Source: Hepsetus odoe
Lineage: Eukaryota; Chordata; Actinopteri; Characiformes; Hepsetidae
Assembly: GCA_017165825.1 (NCBI GenBank)
Contig: CM029384.1
Coordinates: forward strand, 17,421,067 to 17,485,066
Reading direction: 5' to 3'
DNA length: 64,000 bases
The number at the start of each line of letters is the position of its first letter. The stretch's first letter is position 1. The position numbers and the translations under genes are program-made. Shown piece after piece: positions 61,617-64,000 of this stretch. Below the pieces are notes generated by a model. It did not search any database, was not told the origin of the DNA, and saw nothing but the letters and a program-made list of their open reading frames with translations.

Positions 61617-61718
61617 TATCACGTTCAAAAATGTGATTTGCTGTTCCGACAGTAGAGGTCCTCAAAGTGCCTCTTTCCAAACTGGCCCGGCACTCAAGTC
61701 ACATTTTTGAATGTGATA
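61617..61718. repeat. Inverted repeat with 20-bp arms
   Basis: Arms TATCACGTTCAAAAATGTGA (61617-61636) and TCACATTTTTGAATGTGATA (61699-61718) pair with one mismatch around a 62-bp loop. Confidence 0.8.
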
Positions 61719-64000
61719 CAAATTCAAACCGGCGTGTTTAAACTCCTGGGCAGATCTCTTTCTCAGGACTGCTTGGGTCATCAGCAAGCCAACAGGGGTG
61801 CTGCTCACTCCTGCCCTGCACAGAGCCACAGAGATCAGATTGAGATTTTGTGAGTTGAGACAGACGGGAGATGTGTTGGCTGAAGGAAGAACAGCAGTTC
61901 TCGCTATCCAGTTTCCGCAGGAGATGCTGGAGTCAGACTGCCTGTAAGTGGATGAGGTTAAATATGACTGTGATGGCCCTTAGTTATTTCTCTCCCACTC
62001 TTGGACTGCGTTTAACACTTAACGAGGATGGTTAATGAGCATGATTAACGTCAAGGACTTTCCACACATCTCACCTTTGACCCCGTGTCCAGTCCATTGC
62101 TTTGCCTCTTCTGTGTCCCCTGTGGAGAAATCCCTTTAATCAAGCCTCACCTCTGACAAGTTGTGGAGTTATGACCTCTTTTGGGCGGAACAAGAGACTC
62201 AGGAGCAGGCTTCACCTAGCCCCCGCGAGGCCCGGCATCAGGCCTCCAGTGCAGGTGATTTAGCATCCTCCGAGAGAGAGCCTGACCTTGGCACATGGAG
62301 GCAAGTCAGGCGCTCCTCGAACCCTGCCCCGCATGTGATCCTCATCAGGAAATGAGGAGAGATGCATAAGGAAATAATAACAGTTTTTGAAGGGCTTTCC
62401 ATCAGGCTGTTAATATGGGTGGAGCAGGAATGGGGGAATTTATAGGTAGAGGTAGAATCCTGGAAATAGAAAAGGAATAGTGTAGTTAGACACTGAGCTT
62501 TTTTTGTTAGAATATGCATAGCACTTTCCTTTATGCCTCGTGCTTTTTTAATATCACATGTCCAGCATAACTAATTCTGGCTAATTCAGGGACAGATGGA
62601 AAAGCACTCAGGCTTCTAGAAACATTTGATTCATTACAGCTGAAACACCAGCATTTTTATGCACGAATGGAAAGGTGGAACAAAAAGAAGTGATAAAACC
62701 CGTTTCTGTTTGTTTCTTTTGTAAACCTAAATATGCTGTATTCAAGCAGTCTGACTGGTGTTGAGGAAAAGCTCTGAACTGATTGCCTTATCAGGACCAG
62801 CTTATCTCAAGGTTAGCCTGCATGAATTTAATGTTTGCACTGATAGTGTTACGCTCACACATTCTTTCTTTAATTCACATTCTTACACATTGTTTTACTG
62901 GTCACTAAGTGGAACAATACAAAATGTAACATTCTTAAGTTGGAAAAAGAGATATTTTTGAAGTTCTCTTTTACGGTTCTTCCAAATAGCTATTTTATAA
63001 AGATCAATATGTACATTTTTGTTAGCAGCTTTTAAACACATTTAATAAAAATGCTTTAGATTTTATTCAAATTATTGCATACATTTAATAAATATTTCAA
63101 TGGGGAAAAAAAACAACAAAAAAAAAACTTACAGCTATTTTGGAGATGAAATCATAGGTTATCAGCCAGATGCTCTCAGGGTATGGGTGGCAGATATGCA
63201 AGACTAAATGTAATATGTTTTTTATTGTTGCTCTGATTCCTGCTGCCATGTTTCTTGTGCAGAATTGAGATGGAATTGATTTGAAGATTCTGTTTTTAAT
63301 CTGGTTTTGTGTGTTGAGCGTGCAAAAAAAATCAAATCTCCAGGAAACCATATGTCATTTTAGAAACATACTTAACGTTGGTTTGCAAAAGTAATTGCAA
63401 ACACAAGTACACAGCCCACAGTACGTATTTACCGTGTGATTCTGGGGTGGATAAGATGCTCAGCACTCCATGGGGATTGACTTAGGATGAGAGTCCATTG
63501 AAGCATTTGTTATCACAATTGCAGTGGCTGTTGTTTCTTCAGCCATAATCGAAAAGACAGCAGAGGTGTATGTTCTGCTTCTAGTGGAATGAAGAAGTGT
63601 TGATCTGTTATGTATTGGTTTATACAAGGGAACTCATCAAACTGCTGATTTGCCATAAGCGTTGACAAAGTGAGTGAAAACAGCTTGGCAGCATAAAATT
63701 AGCCTAAAAGCTTTGCTTGAAGTTTATATAGTTTGCGGATTTTGTCCAATTGTGGAAATTCTTTCTAGAAACAAAACGGTGCTAGTCGTGGACTTCTAGC
63801 TGCATTTCAGTTTGCATTCACTCAAGCCACATAGTACCAGGAAATAATAGTGTTACCAGAGGCTTTTTAAACACCGAACAAACCTCAACAAATAATAGTA
63901 TTGTACAATAGTTGTCAAATATTGGATTGTAGATTGTGATTTGTACTCAAGACGTACCTCTCTTTTTCTTTACCATTCCATTCGTCACTCCAGAAAGGGC

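Larger units (their letters stand above)
60907..64000 (+). other. coro7: coro7 intron 6, no exon recognised
   Basis: It contains the repeat at 61000-61285, an inverted repeat at 61617-61718, a locally GC-richer block at about 61740-62340 without a convincing splice-bounded frame, and otherwise AT-rich sequence. Confidence 0.5.

Noticed and set aside
62161..62355. 64-codon frame considered as the next coro7 exon
   Set aside because: Sequence does not resemble coronin-7 after SQLATSCK, and flanks lack good splice sites in phase.

Overview
The window is vertebrate nuclear DNA. Intron-rich genes with canonical GT-AG splicing, many copies of one fish-type tRNA-derived SINE, and decayed Tc1/mariner and Tigger-like DNA transposons all point to a teleost, probably an otophysan. 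The SINE resembles the zebrafish HE1/V-SINE type, so the otophysan call is recollection, not a search result. There is no bacterial, CRISPR or operon-type content.

Layout. 1-9.7 kb: a truncated Tc1 element at the left edge, a cluster of SINEs, the last two exons of an unidentified plus-strand gene (2617-6059), and a TMEM100-like single-exon gene on the minus strand (9016-9402) whose probable 3'UTR runs back to about 5.6 kb. 9.7-14.3 kb: no gene seen; simple repeats, SINE pieces and two Tc1 fossils. 14.5-19.3 kb: tedc2 (minus). 19.8-37.8 kb: cfap70 (plus), head-to-head with tedc2, with a perfect RFX X-box in the shared 470-bp promoter. 38.3-44.0 kb: hmox2 (plus), including a long 3'UTR. 44.5-48.4 kb: dnaja3 (minus), tail-to-tail with hmox2. 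50.3 kb to the right edge: the first six coding exons of coro7 (plus), which continues beyond the window.

Gene models were built exon by exon. Exon phases close for every intron in tedc2, cfap70, hmox2, dnaja3 and the visible part of coro7, giving predicted proteins of about 508 (or 488), 1079, 318, 481 (or 455) and more than 190 residues. tedc2 and cfap70 are both ciliary/centriolar and probably share RFX control. hmox2, dnaja3 and coro7 match the human 16p13.3 neighbourhood (as does tedc2), cfap70 is on human 10q, and the TMEM100-like gene recalls 17q22.

I did not find a new multi-gene system. The most interesting points are the X-box bidirectional promoter, the reuse in dnaja3 of a short-tail/long-tail splice choice known in humans, the reduced haem-regulatory motifs in heme oxygenase 2, an 850-bp GATA/GACA (Bkm-like) tract inside cfap70 intron 1, a SINE nested in a Tc1 copy, a SINE tail abutting a tedc2 splice acceptor, and a tRNA-Leu 3'-half fossil between two inverted SINEs.
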